The translations under genes and the position numbers were made by a program. Source: Myxococcales bacterium (lineage in GTDB: Bacteria; Myxococcota_A; Polyangia; Nannocystales; Nannocystaceae). Taken from it: DNA of 64,000 nucleotides. Shown here in pieces: positions 28,449-37,028 of this stretch. The number at the start of each line of letters is the position of its first letter. Position 1 is the first letter of the stretch. The DNA lies in contig JACKDV010000008.1 of the NCBI GenBank assembly GCA_020633315.1, positions 235,742 through 299,741 on the forward strand, in the 5' to 3' direction. The notes beneath the pieces are model-generated. The model was not told the origin of the DNA. It saw only the letters and a program-made list of their open reading frames with translations, and did no database searches.

Positions 28449-29036
28449 GTGACGCCTCGGGTGCTCCTGCTCGACGTGATGGGTACGCTGGTCCACGACC
28501 CCTTCTTCGTGGAGGTGCCGCGCTTCTTCGGCATGAGCCTCGAGGAGCTGGTCGCGCTCAAGCACCCACGGGCGTGGCTGGACTTCGAGCTCGGCGAGAT
28601 CGACGAGGCCACGCTGCTGCAGCGCTTCTTCGCCGACGGCCGCGAGGTGGACGGCCCCGGGCTCAAGCGGGCGATGCTCGAGGCCTACCGGCTGCTTCCC
28701 GGGATCGAGTCGCTGCTGCACGAGCTCTACGCCCGCAGCGTGCCCCTGCACGCCCTGAGCAACTACCCCCGCTGGTACGAGCTCGTCGAGGAGCGCGTGC
28801 GCCTGTCTCGATACCTGCGCTGGAGCTTCGTGTCGTGCCTCATCGGCATGCGCAAGCCCGACCCGGGCGTGTTCCAGCACGTGAGCAACGAGCTGGGCGT
28901 GCCCGCCTCGGCGTGCCTGGTGATCGACGATCGCGAGGACAACTGCCAGGCCGCACGAGAAGAGGGGATGGACGCGATCCGCTTCACCGATGCTGCGACC
29001 CTGCGTCGCGAGCTGGTGGGGCGTGGAGTGCTATGA
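28449..29036 (+). CDS. HAD-superfamily hydrolase
   Basis: The protein has 195 residues from the GTG at 28449; GTG 28440 and TTG 28413 are in-frame alternatives. All four HAD motifs are visible: LLLDVMGTLV (nucleophile D9), ALSNYP (motif II Ser), GMRKPDPGVF (motif III Lys) and VIDDREDN (motif IV Asp pair). The residue two after the nucleophile is Met, not the usual Asp general acid. Haloacid dehalogenases and some epoxide-hydrolase-type HADs also lack Asp there, so an ordinary phosphatase activity is doubtful. It follows the diiron gene by about 50 bp and may be read through from that operon. Confidence 0.82.
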   Translation: MTPRVLLLDVMGTLVHDPFFVEVPRFFGMSLEELVALKHPRAWLDFELGEIDEATLLQRFFADGREVDGPGLKRAMLEAYRLLPGIESLLHELYARSVPLHALSNYPRWYELVEERVRLSRYLRWSFVSCLIGMRKPDPGVFQHVSNELGVPASACLVIDDREDNCQAAREEGMDAIRFTDAATLRRELVGRGVL

Positions 29037-29319
29037 GCACTGGGTGCTCGTGACTCGCGTTCACCTGGTGCCGCGAAAGAGTGAGCGAGCGGCGCCTCCT
29101 TACACGTGTTCAGGTCGTGGCTTGTCTTACATGACCGAGGGGCAGCAGCTTCGGCGCCTCACCGGTACGCGACCGCACGGTAACTTCGCTGGCACATTGG
29201 GTGATGCGCCTGTCAAGATGAGAGGGTTGCTCCTCGAGATTGGACACGTACCCCTGTGGCGCCGGGCCGAGGCGAGCAACGGATGGTGTTCCCGGCGCCG
29301 CTCACAACAAGGAAGGCCC

Positions 29320-29685
29320 ATGAAGCTCCCATTGGAGATCACGTTTCGCAACGTCGCGAGGACTGACGACATCGAGGAACGCATTCGATCGAAGGCCGCC
29401 AAGCTCGATCGCTTCTACGATCGGATCACGGGCTGCCGAGTGGTAGTCGAGGCCCCGCACAACCATCACAACAAGGGCAACCAGTACCAGGTCCACATCG
29501 AGCTGAGCGTGCCGGGGGCCGACCTCGTGGTCAACCTCGACAAGGGCAAGCCCGAGCACGCCGACCTCGGGGTGGCGCTCCGCGACGCCTTCAACGCGGC
29601 GCAGCGCCAGCTCCAGGCCTTCGCCGAGCGCAGCAATCCCGGGCGCTCCGGGGCCAACATGAGGATCACCGACGTCGTCTCCTGA
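29320..29685 (+). CDS. hpf: ribosome hibernation-promoting factor (HPF/RaiA family)
   Basis: The protein has 121 residues. ATG 29320 is preceded by AAGGAAGG at good spacing. The HPF/RaiA (S30AE) domain covers the whole protein: MKLPLEITFRNVARTDDIEE, RSKAAKLDRFYDRITGCRVV and, near the end, DLVVNLDKGKPEHADLGVALRDAF in two parts. It lacks the extra C-terminal dimerisation domain of long HPF, so it is the short form. These proteins bind the 30S decoding site and inactivate ribosomes in stationary phase or starvation. The 283 bp before it hold no recognised gene; their lower GC suggests the promoter is there. Confidence 0.9.
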   Translation: MKLPLEITFRNVARTDDIEERIRSKAAKLDRFYDRITGCRVVVEAPHNHHNKGNQYQVHIELSVPGADLVVNLDKGKPEHADLGVALRDAFNAAQRQLQAFAERSNPGRSGANMRITDVVS

Positions 29686-29706
29686 GTCGACCTAGTCGAG
29701 TGGACC

Positions 29707-29740
29707 GAGGCCGGTGCGGGCGCGAGCTCGCATCGGCCTC
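29707..29740. terminator. 12-bp hairpin between convergent hpf and proA
   Basis: GAGGCCGGTGCG (29707-29718) pairs with CGCATCGGCCTC (29729-29740), with one G-U wobble and a 10-nt loop. It lies between the hpf stop (29685) and the proA stop (29760), which face each other, so it can serve both. No T tract is present, as is common in such GC-rich genomes. Confidence 0.5.
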
Positions 29741-29759
29741 GCCGCGTCCACGGCCTCGC

Positions 29760-31070
29760 TCAGCGGTTGCGGTGCTTGAACGCCCGCTTGCCGGGCCCGT
29801 AGTCGCTGGCCACCTGCCCGTGTCCGCGCAGCAGCCAGCGATAGGTGACCAGCCCCTCCACCCCCACCGGGCCGCGGGCGTGCAGCTTGCCGGTGCTGAT
29901 CCCCACCTCGGCACCCAGGCCATAGCGGTAGCCGTCGGCGAAGCGGGTGCTGGCGTTGTGGAACACCCCCGCCGCATCCACGGCGGCGAGGAAGGTGGCG
30001 GCGGCCATCTCGTCGTCGGCCACGATGGCCTCGGTGTGGCGCGAGCCGTAGCGCTCGATGTGGGCGATGGCGGCGTCGATGTGCTCGATGCGACGGATCG
30101 AGAGGATCATGTCGCCGTACTCGGTCGCCCAGTCCTCCTCGGTGGCCGGCCGCAGCTCGGGGTGGCGGGCGCGGGTGGCCTCGCAGCCGCGCAGCTCCAC
30201 GCCGCGCTGCTGCAGCGCGGCCACGGTGGCGACCAGGGCGGGCTCGGCCCCGGGCTCCCACAGCAGGGTCTCGATGGCGTTGCAGGCCGCGGGGTAGCTG
30301 CACTTGGCGTCCACGGCGATGCGAGCGGCCATGGGCGGGGAGGCCGAGTGGTGCAGGTACAGGTGGCACAGGCCCTCGGCGTGGCCGAGCACGGGGATGG
30401 TGGTGCGCGATTGCACGTGGTGCACGAAGGCCGAGGAGCCCCGCGCGATCACCAGATCGACCTCCCGATCGAGCGAGAGCAGGGCGTCGACCTCGGCGCG
30501 GTCCTCGAGCAGCGCGATCGCAGCGGGGTCGAAGCCCTGGGTGCGCAGGGTGCCCTGCAGGCACTGGACCAGCGCCGCGTTGCTGCGCCGCGCCTCGTGG
30601 CCGCCCTTGAGCAGCACGGCGTTGCCGGTGCGCAGGGCGAGGCCGGTGATCTGCGGCACCGCGTCGGGGCGGGCCTCGAACACCACCCCGAGCACGCCCA
30701 GCGGGCAGCTCACCCGCCGCAGCACCAGGTCGTCGTCGAGCTCTCGCTCGAGCTGCACCTGGCCGATGAGGTCGGCCTGGTCGGCGAGCTGCCCCAGGCC
30801 GTCGCACAGGGCGTCGAGCTTCTTGTCGCTCAGGGCCAGGCGGTCGACCAGCGCCACGCTCAGCTCTCCGCGATCGCGGCGGCCCTCGGCCTCGTGCATG
30901 TCCTCGGCGTTGGCCGCCAGAAGGCGCGCCCGCACGTCGGCGCGGCTCAGCTCGTCGGCCACCGCCAGCAGGATCGAGCGGCGATCGGGCCCGGTCGCGT
31001 GGGCCAGGTGCAGGCCGGCGATGCGAGCCTTGCGGGCGAGCTCGCGGACGTGATCGGCGGTCTCGTTCAT
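29760..31070 (-). CDS. proA: gamma-glutamyl phosphate reductase
   Basis: The 436 residues are near the family norm of about 415-430. Conserved ALDH-like features are present: GVLGVVFEARPDAVPQITGL, LRTGNAVLLKGGHEARRSN, and the catalytic cysteine in YPAACNAIETLL. The enzyme reduces gamma-glutamyl phosphate to glutamate-5-semialdehyde with NADPH, the second step of proline synthesis. It follows proB after only 18 bp and is the last gene of the aroC-(membrane protein)-proB-proA run. It begins at ATG 31070 and ends head-on to hpf with a hairpin between. Confidence 0.96.
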   Translation of the reverse strand: MNETADHVRELARKARIAGLHLAHATGPDRRSILLAVADELSRADVRARLLAANAEDMHEAEGRRDRGELSVALVDRLALSDKKLDALCDGLGQLADQADLIGQVQLERELDDDLVLRRVSCPLGVLGVVFEARPDAVPQITGLALRTGNAVLLKGGHEARRSNAALVQCLQGTLRTQGFDPAAIALLEDRAEVDALLSLDREVDLVIARGSSAFVHHVQSRTTIPVLGHAEGLCHLYLHHSASPPMAARIAVDAKCSYPAACNAIETLLWEPGAEPALVATVAALQQRGVELRGCEATRARHPELRPATEEDWATEYGDMILSIRRIEHIDAAIAHIERYGSRHTEAIVADDEMAAATFLAAVDAAGVFHNASTRFADGYRYGLGAEVGISTGKLHARGPVGVEGLVTYRWLLRGHGQVASDYGPGKRAFKHRNR

Positions 31071-31088
31071 CGGGTGCTCCTCGAGCGC

Positions 31089-32258
31089 TCAGACCTCTCC
31101 GAGCACCAGGTTGTCGCGGGTGACCAGGGCATCGTAGCCCCGCCACCCCAGGATTCGATCGATCTCCGAGCTGTGGCGCCCCGCGAGGGCCCGGCAGGCG
31201 TCGGCGTCGTAGTTGACGATGCCGCGGCCGTGCACGCGCCCGCTGCCGTCGCGCAGCTCCACCACCTCGCCCCGCGAGAACTCGCCCTCCACGCGCACCA
31301 CGCCGATGGGGAGCAGCGAGGCCTTGCGCTCGACCAGCGCGGCGATGGCCCCCTCGTTGAGCACCAGCGCGCCCTGCTGGCGGTCGATCGCGATCTGCTG
31401 GCGTCGGGCCCGGCGCGGCGCGGGAGACCACAGCACGGTGCCCAGATCCTCCCCGGCCAGCGCGCGGGTGAGCGCCTCGGGTCGGGTGCCGTCCACGATG
31501 AGCACCGTGCAGCCCGCCTCCGTGGCCAGGCGTGCCGCCTCGAGCTTGGAGGCCATGCCCCCCGTGCCGCCGCGGCTGCGGCCGCTGGCCAGGGCGTCGA
31601 GCTCCTCGTCCACGCCCACCCGCTCGGGGATCCGCGTGGCCGCCGGATCGATCGCGGGGTTGGCCGTGAACAGCCCGTCGACGTTGGTCATCAGCACCAG
31701 CAGGTCGGCGTCGAGCGCCACCGCCACCCGGGCCGAGAGCCCGTCGTTGTCGCCGAAGGCCGGCTCCGGGGTCTCGTCTTCCTTGGTGCGGCGGTGCTCC
31801 ACCAGCTCGCGCACGCTCACGCTATCGTTCTCGTTGAGCACGGGCACTGCCCGCAGCTCGAGCAGCCGCAGCAGGGTGGTGCGCAGGCACAGCGCGCGGT
31901 CGCGGTCGGCGAGGTCCTCCTGGGTGAGCAGCACCTGCGCCGCCACCAGCCCGAGCTGCGCGAAGGCCTGGGTGTACAGCGCCATCAGGTGCCCCTGGCC
32001 CACCGCCGCGCAGGCCTGGCGCAGGCCCAGCGAGGTGGGGCGCTGGCGCAGGCCCAGCGCGCGGGTGCCCATGCCCACCGCGCCGCTCGAGACCAGCAGG
32101 GGCTCGCGGCCGCTGCGGTGCAGCCGGCCGAGCTCCTCCACCACCGCGTGCAGGCGGCCCAGCGCCAGCTCGAGGCCGTCGTGGGTGACCACGGCGGTGC
32201 CCAGCTTGACCACGATGCGCCGCGCCGCGGCCAGGTCCTCGCGTCGCGGCGGGCTCAT
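31089..32258 (-). CDS. proB: glutamate 5-kinase with C-terminal PUA domain
   Basis: The protein has 389 residues. ATG 32258 is selected because the amino-acid kinase fold starts at RRIVVKLGTAVVT; the open frame further upstream belongs to another gene. Kinase signatures are LLVSSGAVGMGTRALGL, VPVLNENDSVSV, FGDNDGLSARVA and SRGGTGGMASKLEAA. The last 110 or so residues form a PUA domain (GVVRVEGEFSRGEVVEL, GRGIVNYDADA), as in E. coli ProB. It phosphorylates glutamate, the feedback-regulated first step of proline synthesis. The start overlaps the stop of the upstream membrane-protein gene (ATGA), and proA follows after 18 bp. Confidence 0.96.
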   Translation of the reverse strand: MSPPRREDLAAARRIVVKLGTAVVTHDGLELALGRLHAVVEELGRLHRSGREPLLVSSGAVGMGTRALGLRQRPTSLGLRQACAAVGQGHLMALYTQAFAQLGLVAAQVLLTQEDLADRDRALCLRTTLLRLLELRAVPVLNENDSVSVRELVEHRRTKEDETPEPAFGDNDGLSARVAVALDADLLVLMTNVDGLFTANPAIDPAATRIPERVGVDEELDALASGRSRGGTGGMASKLEAARLATEAGCTVLIVDGTRPEALTRALAGEDLGTVLWSPAPRRARRQQIAIDRQQGALVLNEGAIAALVERKASLLPIGVVRVEGEFSRGEVVELRDGSGRVHGRGIVNYDADACRALAGRHSSEIDRILGWRGYDALVTRDNLVLGEV

Positions 32259-32851
32259 GGCAGCCACCCCATGGGATCGTCGATGGTAGAGGATCCGCGG
32301 ACCCGGTTGCGCTGCTGGCTGGCGATCGCCTGGCGGGCGTCGTCGAGCAGCGAGGGGGGGATCCGCACCCGGCCGTCGCGGCCCGCCAGCACCAGCCCGC
32401 CGCGCAGCAGGTCGCGTCGCACCGAGGCGATGCCCTGCAAGCCCAGGCGCACCGCGTGGCCGCCCCGATCCACGCCCACGATCGCGGCGTCGGTGACCAG
32501 CACCGAGCACTGGTCGAGCCGCTCGCGCAGCAGCACCAGCGCGGCCGGGGACAGCAGCGCGGCGATCGGCTTGGCCAGCTCCGACCACGGCTGCGACCAG
32601 AACTCGGGGGCGAACAGGGTCACGAAGCCCAGGATCACCAGCACCGCCAGCAGCACCAGCCCCACCGGGCCCACGTCGATGCGATCCTTGGCATTCCACC
32701 ACACCAGCGCCTCGCCGAAGCTCAGGTGCTGGGCCAGCTCGTTGGGCACCGGGCCGGGGGAGGGGGGCGCCCCCGGAGCGAGGATGCGAGGCCCCTGGCC
32801 GGCGGCCGAGGGCTCGGGATCGGGGTTGCTCGCCGCCAGCTTGAGGGTCAT
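32255..32851 (-). CDS. small membrane protein with PH-like C-terminal domain
   Basis: The protein has 198 residues. It starts at ATG 32851, overlapping the aroC stop by 4 bp, and its stop overlaps the proB start by 4 bp. There is a Pro-rich N-terminus, then a hydrophobic hairpin (VGLVLLAVLVILGFVTLF and a second around AALLSPAALVLL), then a C-terminal beta domain (CSVLVTDAAIVGVDRGGHAV, LQGIASVRRDLLRGG) that resembles bacterial PH/DUF304-type domains. The function is not recognised. Its place inside an aroC-proB run with double overlap indicates obligate co-translation but does not reveal its role. Confidence 0.72.
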   Translation of the reverse strand: MTLKLAASNPDPEPSAAGQGPRILAPGAPPSPGPVPNELAQHLSFGEALVWWNAKDRIDVGPVGLVLLAVLVILGFVTLFAPEFWSQPWSELAKPIAALLSPAALVLLRERLDQCSVLVTDAAIVGVDRGGHAVRLGLQGIASVRRDLLRGGLVLAGRDGRVRIPPSLLDDARQAIASQQRNRVRGSSTIDDPMGWLP

Positions 32852-33972
32852 CGACCGAGCTCCTCGGCGCGCGCTCCCAGCCGCCGCAGCAGGTGATCGC
32901 AGAGCACCAGGGCGGTCATCGCCTCCACCATCGGCACGGCGCGCGGCAGCACGCAGGGATCGTGGCGCCCGCGGGCGGTGTAGGTGGCGGCCCGGCCCTG
33001 GCGATCGACGGTGTCCTGCGGCTTGAAGATCGTCGCCACCGGCTTGAACGCCACTGCGAAGCGGACGGTTTCCCCGTTGCTCAGGCCGCCCTGGATCCCG
33101 CCGCTGCGGTTGGTGCGGGTGCGGATCCCGTCGGTGCTGGCCTGGCGCTGGGGATCGGGGACGAACGCGTCGTTGTGCTCGGAGCCCCGCATGCCCACCG
33201 CGGCGAAGCCCTCGCCCAGCTCGAAGCCGCGGCTGGCGGGCAGGCTCATCATCGCTCCCGCCAGCGCGGCGCTGAGCTTGTCGAACACGGGCTCGCCCAG
33301 GCCGGGGGGCACCCCGCGGGCCACGCAGCGCAGCACCCCGCCCACCGTGTCCCGGTCGGCGCGGGCGGCCTCGATGGCCGCGGTCATCCGCGCGGCGGCC
33401 TCGGGATCGGGGCAGCGCACCTCGCTTCGGTCCACCTGCTCGCGGGTGATCGCCTCGGGATCCACCGCGGGGGCGGCCACCTCGTGCACGCGATCCACCC
33501 ACGCTACGATCTCGATCCCGTGGCTCGCCTCGAGCAGGTCCTCGGCCAGCGCCCCCGCGGCCACCCGCCCCACCGTCTCGCGGGCCGAGGCCCGGCCGCC
33601 GCCCGCCACGAAGCGCAGGCCGTAGCGAGCGTCGTAGGTGTAGTCGGCGTGCGAGGGCCGGTACAGCTCGCGCAGCTCGTCGTAGTGCTGCGACTTGGCG
33701 TCGGTGTTGCGCACCCACATCACGATGGGCGTGCCGAGGGTGAGGCCGGACTCGGGATCGATCCCGCTGCCCACCTCCACCTCGTCGGGCTCGCGGCGGG
33801 CCGAGCTCAGGCGCCCCTGGCCGGGGCGGCGGCGGGCGAGCTGGGCCGCGATCCGCTCGCGCGGGAAGGGGTGCCCGGCGGGGCAGCCATCGACCACCAC
33901 GCCCACCACGCCGCCGTGGGACTCGCCGAAGGTCGTCACCCGGAAGCGCTCGCCGAAGGCATTGCCGGCCAT
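32848..33972 (-). CDS. aroC: chorismate synthase
   Basis: The protein has 374 residues. Signatures are the N-terminal RVTTFGESHGGVVGVVVDG, the middle YRPSHADYTYDARYG and GGGRASARETVGRVAAGA, and the C-terminal TRTNRSGGIQGGLSNGE. They match FMN-dependent chorismate synthase, which converts EPSP to chorismate, the last common step of aromatic biosynthesis. It begins at ATG 33972 and is the first gene of the tight run aroC-(PH-like membrane protein)-proB-proA. Linkage of aroC to proBA is not a pathway grouping I know of. Confidence 0.97.
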   Translation of the reverse strand: MAGNAFGERFRVTTFGESHGGVVGVVVDGCPAGHPFPRERIAAQLARRRPGQGRLSSARREPDEVEVGSGIDPESGLTLGTPIVMWVRNTDAKSQHYDELRELYRPSHADYTYDARYGLRFVAGGGRASARETVGRVAAGALAEDLLEASHGIEIVAWVDRVHEVAAPAVDPEAITREQVDRSEVRCPDPEAAARMTAAIEAARADRDTVGGVLRCVARGVPPGLGEPVFDKLSAALAGAMMSLPASRGFELGEGFAAVGMRGSEHNDAFVPDPQRQASTDGIRTRTNRSGGIQGGLSNGETVRFAVAFKPVATIFKPQDTVDRQGRAATYTARGRHDPCVLPRAVPMVEAMTALVLCDHLLRRLGARAEELGR

Positions 33973-34049
33973 CCCTCGGCGAGGCTAGCAGAGGGCCGGA
34001 ACCGGCGACCACCGCCCCCGTCGTGCGGCTTCCGCGGTATCGTTCGGGC

Positions 34050-35939
34050 ATGACGAGCGGGTCGACGATGCGGTGGGGATTGATCTCGTGCCTGGTGCTG
34101 GGCTGCACCGAGGAGCCCGAGCGAGAGACCTCGGGGAGCGGCATCGATCCCTCGGCGGGCTCGGCCACGAGCACCGGCAGCGGGAGCGCCACCGGGGACG
34201 GGACCATGGGGGGCAGCGCCTCGGGCGGGGGCACCCTCGACACCACCATGGGCCTCGACGACGGCCCGGTGTTCGACATCGGCATGCCCGACATGCCCCA
34301 GGGCAGCTACGTGTGCTCGAGCGATCTCAAGCGGGTGCTCGACGGCGACACCGGGGCGGTGGTGCAGACCTGCCCCCCCGATCAGGGCTGCCTCGACGGC
34401 ATGTGCGTGCCCGCCTGCGACGCGGCCACGGGCGCGCAGGGCTCGATGGGCTGCGAGTTCATCGTGCCCACCTCGCCCTTCTACGCCAACGGCAGCCCGG
34501 GCGCGCAGCAGTCGGGGCCCTGCCATGCGCTCCTGGTGGCCAACACCTGGGACCAGCCCGCCACCCTCCAGCTCGAGCGCGGCGGCATGGTCTACGACGT
34601 CCCCACCGTCTCGCGGGTGCCCAGCGGGATCACCACCTCCACCGTCTACGATCCCCTGCCCATGAGCGGGGTGCCGGCGGGGCAGGTGGCGGTGGTGTTC
34701 CTCTCCCACCGCCCCGGCGTGGCCAACGGCACCTCGCTGCAGTGCCCGATCGGCCCGGCCGTGCTCGCCGACACGGCGACCCACGGCACATCGAGCGGCG
34801 TGGCCTTCCAGCTCAGCTCCGACACCCCGATCCAGGTCTACGACATGCTCCCCTACGGCGGGGCCTCGAGCTACCTGCCCTCGGCCTCGCTCATCTATCC
34901 CTCCACCGCCTGGGGCACCGGCTACCTCGCCGTCTCGCCGCACACCAACACGGGCACCAAGTGGATGACGGTGGTGGGCTCGGTCGACGGCACCACCCTG
35001 AGCGTGCAGCCCACCGTGACCATGCTGGCCGGCTCCATCGCCAACCCGCCGCCCGCGGTGGTCACCAACTACACGATCAACCGCGGCCAGACCCTGCAGT
35101 GGAACAGCGGCTCCGATCTGGTGGGGAGCATCGTGAGCGCCGACCAGCCCATCGGGATGTTCACCGGCAACACCTACCTGGCCGTCTCCACCGCCGACGG
35201 GCCGCTGTCGGGGCAGGACAGCGCCCACCAGATGATCGCCGACGTCAACGCGCTCGGCTCGGAGTACGTGGGCGGCGGGCTGGTCACCCGCCTCACCAGC
35301 GGCATGGACGAGAGCGTGCTCTACCGCATCGTGGGCGTGGTCGATGGCACCAGCCTGATGTGGGATCCCATCGCTCCGCCCGGGGCCCCCGCTACCTTGC
35401 AGGAGGGCGAGGTCTACGAGTTCCAGACCCGCATCCCGTTCACGGTGCGCTCGCAGGACGACATGCACCCCTTCGCGCTCACGCAGTACATGTCGGGCTC
35501 GCTCAACGGCTACGGCTGCGGCACCAACCCCGGGGGCGTCTGCAACCTCGGCGACGACGAGTGGGTGGTGCTCGTGCCCCCGCAGCAGTACCTGCGCTAC
35601 TACCCCTTCTTCGTCGACCCCACCTACGGCACCAGCACCCTGGTGGTGGTGCGGGCCCAGGGCGACGCCGGCTTCCAGGACGTGGAGCTGGCCTGCATGG
35701 GAGCGATCACGGGCTGGCAGCCGGTGGGGGCCGAGGGGCGCTACGAGGTGGCCCACGTCGAGCTGTTCCGCGGCAGCACGGCCAGCGTGCCCGCCTGCGC
35801 GACCAGCCAGCACCTGGCCACCAGCGACGCGCCCTTCGGGATCATGGTGTGGGGCATCGACAGCTTCGCGTCGTATGGCTACCCCGCCGGTGGCAACCTG
35901 CAGACCATCAACGAGGTCGACATCGACCCGGAGGGCTGA
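34050..35939 (+). CDS. IgGFc-binding-type surface lipoprotein
   Basis: The protein has 629 residues from ATG 34050 (ATG 34068 is possible). The signal peptide ends in the lipobox LVLGC, followed by a Ser/Gly/Thr/Asp-rich linker of about 60 residues and a short Cys-rich module (CPPDQGCLDGMCVPACD). The body of about 500 residues is all-beta and matches the IgGFc-binding N-terminal domain style seen often in myxobacteria: YANGSPGAQQSG, LVANTWDQPATLQLERGG, GTGYLAVSPHTNTG, QTLQWNSGSDLVGSIV and FGIMVWGIDSFASYGYPAGG. The family's binding name comes from a mucin-like human homologue; the bacterial role is unknown, and adhesion or surface contact is an inference. The ATG of the next gene overlaps its stop. 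Confidence 0.82.
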   Translation: MTSGSTMRWGLISCLVLGCTEEPERETSGSGIDPSAGSATSTGSGSATGDGTMGGSASGGGTLDTTMGLDDGPVFDIGMPDMPQGSYVCSSDLKRVLDGDTGAVVQTCPPDQGCLDGMCVPACDAATGAQGSMGCEFIVPTSPFYANGSPGAQQSGPCHALLVANTWDQPATLQLERGGMVYDVPTVSRVPSGITTSTVYDPLPMSGVPAGQVAVVFLSHRPGVANGTSLQCPIGPAVLADTATHGTSSGVAFQLSSDTPIQVYDMLPYGGASSYLPSASLIYPSTAWGTGYLAVSPHTNTGTKWMTVVGSVDGTTLSVQPTVTMLAGSIANPPPAVVTNYTINRGQTLQWNSGSDLVGSIVSADQPIGMFTGNTYLAVSTADGPLSGQDSAHQMIADVNALGSEYVGGGLVTRLTSGMDESVLYRIVGVVDGTSLMWDPIAPPGAPATLQEGEVYEFQTRIPFTVRSQDDMHPFALTQYMSGSLNGYGCGTNPGGVCNLGDDEWVVLVPPQQYLRYYPFFVDPTYGTSTLVVVRAQGDAGFQDVELACMGAITGWQPVGAEGRYEVAHVELFRGSTASVPACATSQHLATSDAPFGIMVWGIDSFASYGYPAGGNLQTINEVDIDPEG

Positions 35940-36244
35940 TGGAGCGCGAGCCCGTCGAGTCCTCCGCCCTCGCCTCGATCGGCTACGATCCTAGCGAGCG
36001 CGTGCTCGAGATCGAGTTTCGCACCGGCAAGGTCTACCAGTACCTCGAGGTGCCGCCCGAGCTGCACGCGTGGCTGATGCAGGTGAAGAACAAGGGCGGG
36101 GTGTTCTCCCGCAAGGTCGACGGCCAGTTCCAGTTCCGGCGTGTCGACCACCTCGACCCCGCGGCCCCCAGCCTCGAGGACGCGCTGCGGGCCTCGCTGG
36201 CCCTGGCCCGCAAGCCCCCCGACGACGACGAGCCGGAGCCCTAG
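35939..36244 (+). CDS. KTSC-domain small protein
   Basis: The protein has 101 residues. The ATG shares one base with the upstream stop (TGATG), so it is coupled to the lipoprotein gene. The KTSC domain is nearly the whole protein: VESSALASIGYDPSERVLEI, FRTGKVYQYLEVP and MQVKNKGGVFSRKV, with the conserved Y-Y-V-P and S/F pattern. The family is small and found in lysyl-tRNA synthetase C-termini and as a stand-alone domain; it may bind nucleic acid. The C-terminus is acidic. Confidence 0.85.
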   Translation: MEREPVESSALASIGYDPSERVLEIEFRTGKVYQYLEVPPELHAWLMQVKNKGGVFSRKVDGQFQFRRVDHLDPAAPSLEDALRASLALARKPPDDDEPEP

Positions 36245-36311
36245 CCTCCGCGCCCGTCGGCCCCGCCCGCCCCATGGAGCCCAGATCGCCCCCGGATCCG
36301 GGCCTAGGAGG

Positions 36312-36518
36312 ACCTTCGATCCCACGCCCAGCGGCAAGACCAACGTGACGGTCGTCCACCGCGGGTGGAGCCGGATCCGGCCCGATCACCCCGCGCGCCA
36401 CGGCCAGCCGGTGGCTTCGTTCCTGCGCACCATGGGGCTGTGGTGGGGCGACCTGCTGTCGTCGCTGCGGCTGCTGGCGGCCAGGCCTCGCCGGTCCGAC
36501 GACGATCCTCCTGGGTGA
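36312..36518 (+). pseudogene. C-terminal remnant of an SRPBCC (AHSA1-type) protein
   Basis: In the 311-bp gap between the KTSC and GFA genes, one frame encodes about 68 residues that look like the end of an SRPBCC/activator-of-Hsp90-like protein: TNVTVVHRGWSRIRPDHPAR, HGQPVASFLRTMGLWWGDLL. The VHRGW strand and the long C-terminal helix are typical of this fold. No start codon with RBS and no N-terminal two thirds of the domain are present; only 5' debris lies upstream. I read it as a decayed gene, though a short expressed protein cannot be ruled out. Confidence 0.5.
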
Positions 36519-36555
36519 GCCGGAGCCCGAGGGCACGCCCCCGGGCCGGCATGGC

Positions 36556-36999
36556 TCAGGGGGCGAGCTCGCCCGAGTCGCCGCCATACATGGCGAAGAC
36601 CTGGGCCTCGGTCACGCACTCGTGCTCGCCCGCGAGCGCGTAGGCCTCGGGGCGCTTGTCGATGAACCACTCCTTGACCAGGGTGAGGCCCCCCTGGTCG
36701 TCGAGCGTGCCGAGGGACACGGTGGTCGCCCCCTGGAGCTTGCCCGGCGCGGTGATGCGATAGAACAGGCTCGAGCCGCAGCTCCGACAGAAGCCGCGCT
36801 CGGCCCAACTCGACGAGCTGATCACGCCGAGCACGTCCTCGTCCTCGAGCTCCAGCCGCTCGCAGCCCACCGCGAAGAACGGGCCGCTCGACCACCGCCG
36901 ACACATGTCGCAGTGGCACGCGGTAATCTCCGTCCGCATCCCCACCGCGGTGAAGCGGACGGCTCCGCACATGCACCTCCCGGATCGGTCCTCGCTCAT
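36556..36999 (-). CDS. GFA-family (glutathione-dependent formaldehyde-activating-like) zinc protein
   Basis: The protein has 147 residues. The GFA zinc-binding cysteines are all present: C9-x-C11 (GRCMCGAVRF), C28-x-C30-x-x-C33 (ACHCDMCRRW) and C71-x-x-C74 (GFCRSCGSSLF). The fold is the CENP-V/GFA beta sandwich. Despite the family name, most members have unproven catalytic function; S-hydroxymethylglutathione chemistry is only suggested. It starts at ATG 36999 and is 29 bp downstream of the stop of the large OmpA-containing gene on the same strand, so it may be read through from it. Confidence 0.88.
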   Translation of the reverse strand: MSEDRSGRCMCGAVRFTAVGMRTEITACHCDMCRRWSSGPFFAVGCERLELEDEDVLGVISSSSWAERGFCRSCGSSLFYRITAPGKLQGATTVSLGTLDDQGGLTLVKEWFIDKRPEAYALAGEHECVTEAQVFAMYGGDSGELAP

Positions 37000-37028
37000 G
37001 AGGGCAGCATACCCCGGGCCGGTCGGCG

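Noticed and set aside
29160..29240. Possible sigma54 promoter (TGGCAC at about 29190) upstream of hpf
   Set aside because: The required TTGC element at the right spacing is absent.
33936..35813. 625-codon minus-strand frame opposite the IgGFc-binding-type lipoprotein
   Set aside because: His/Gly/Val/Ala-rich shadow; the plus-strand frame has a signal peptide and recognisable domains.
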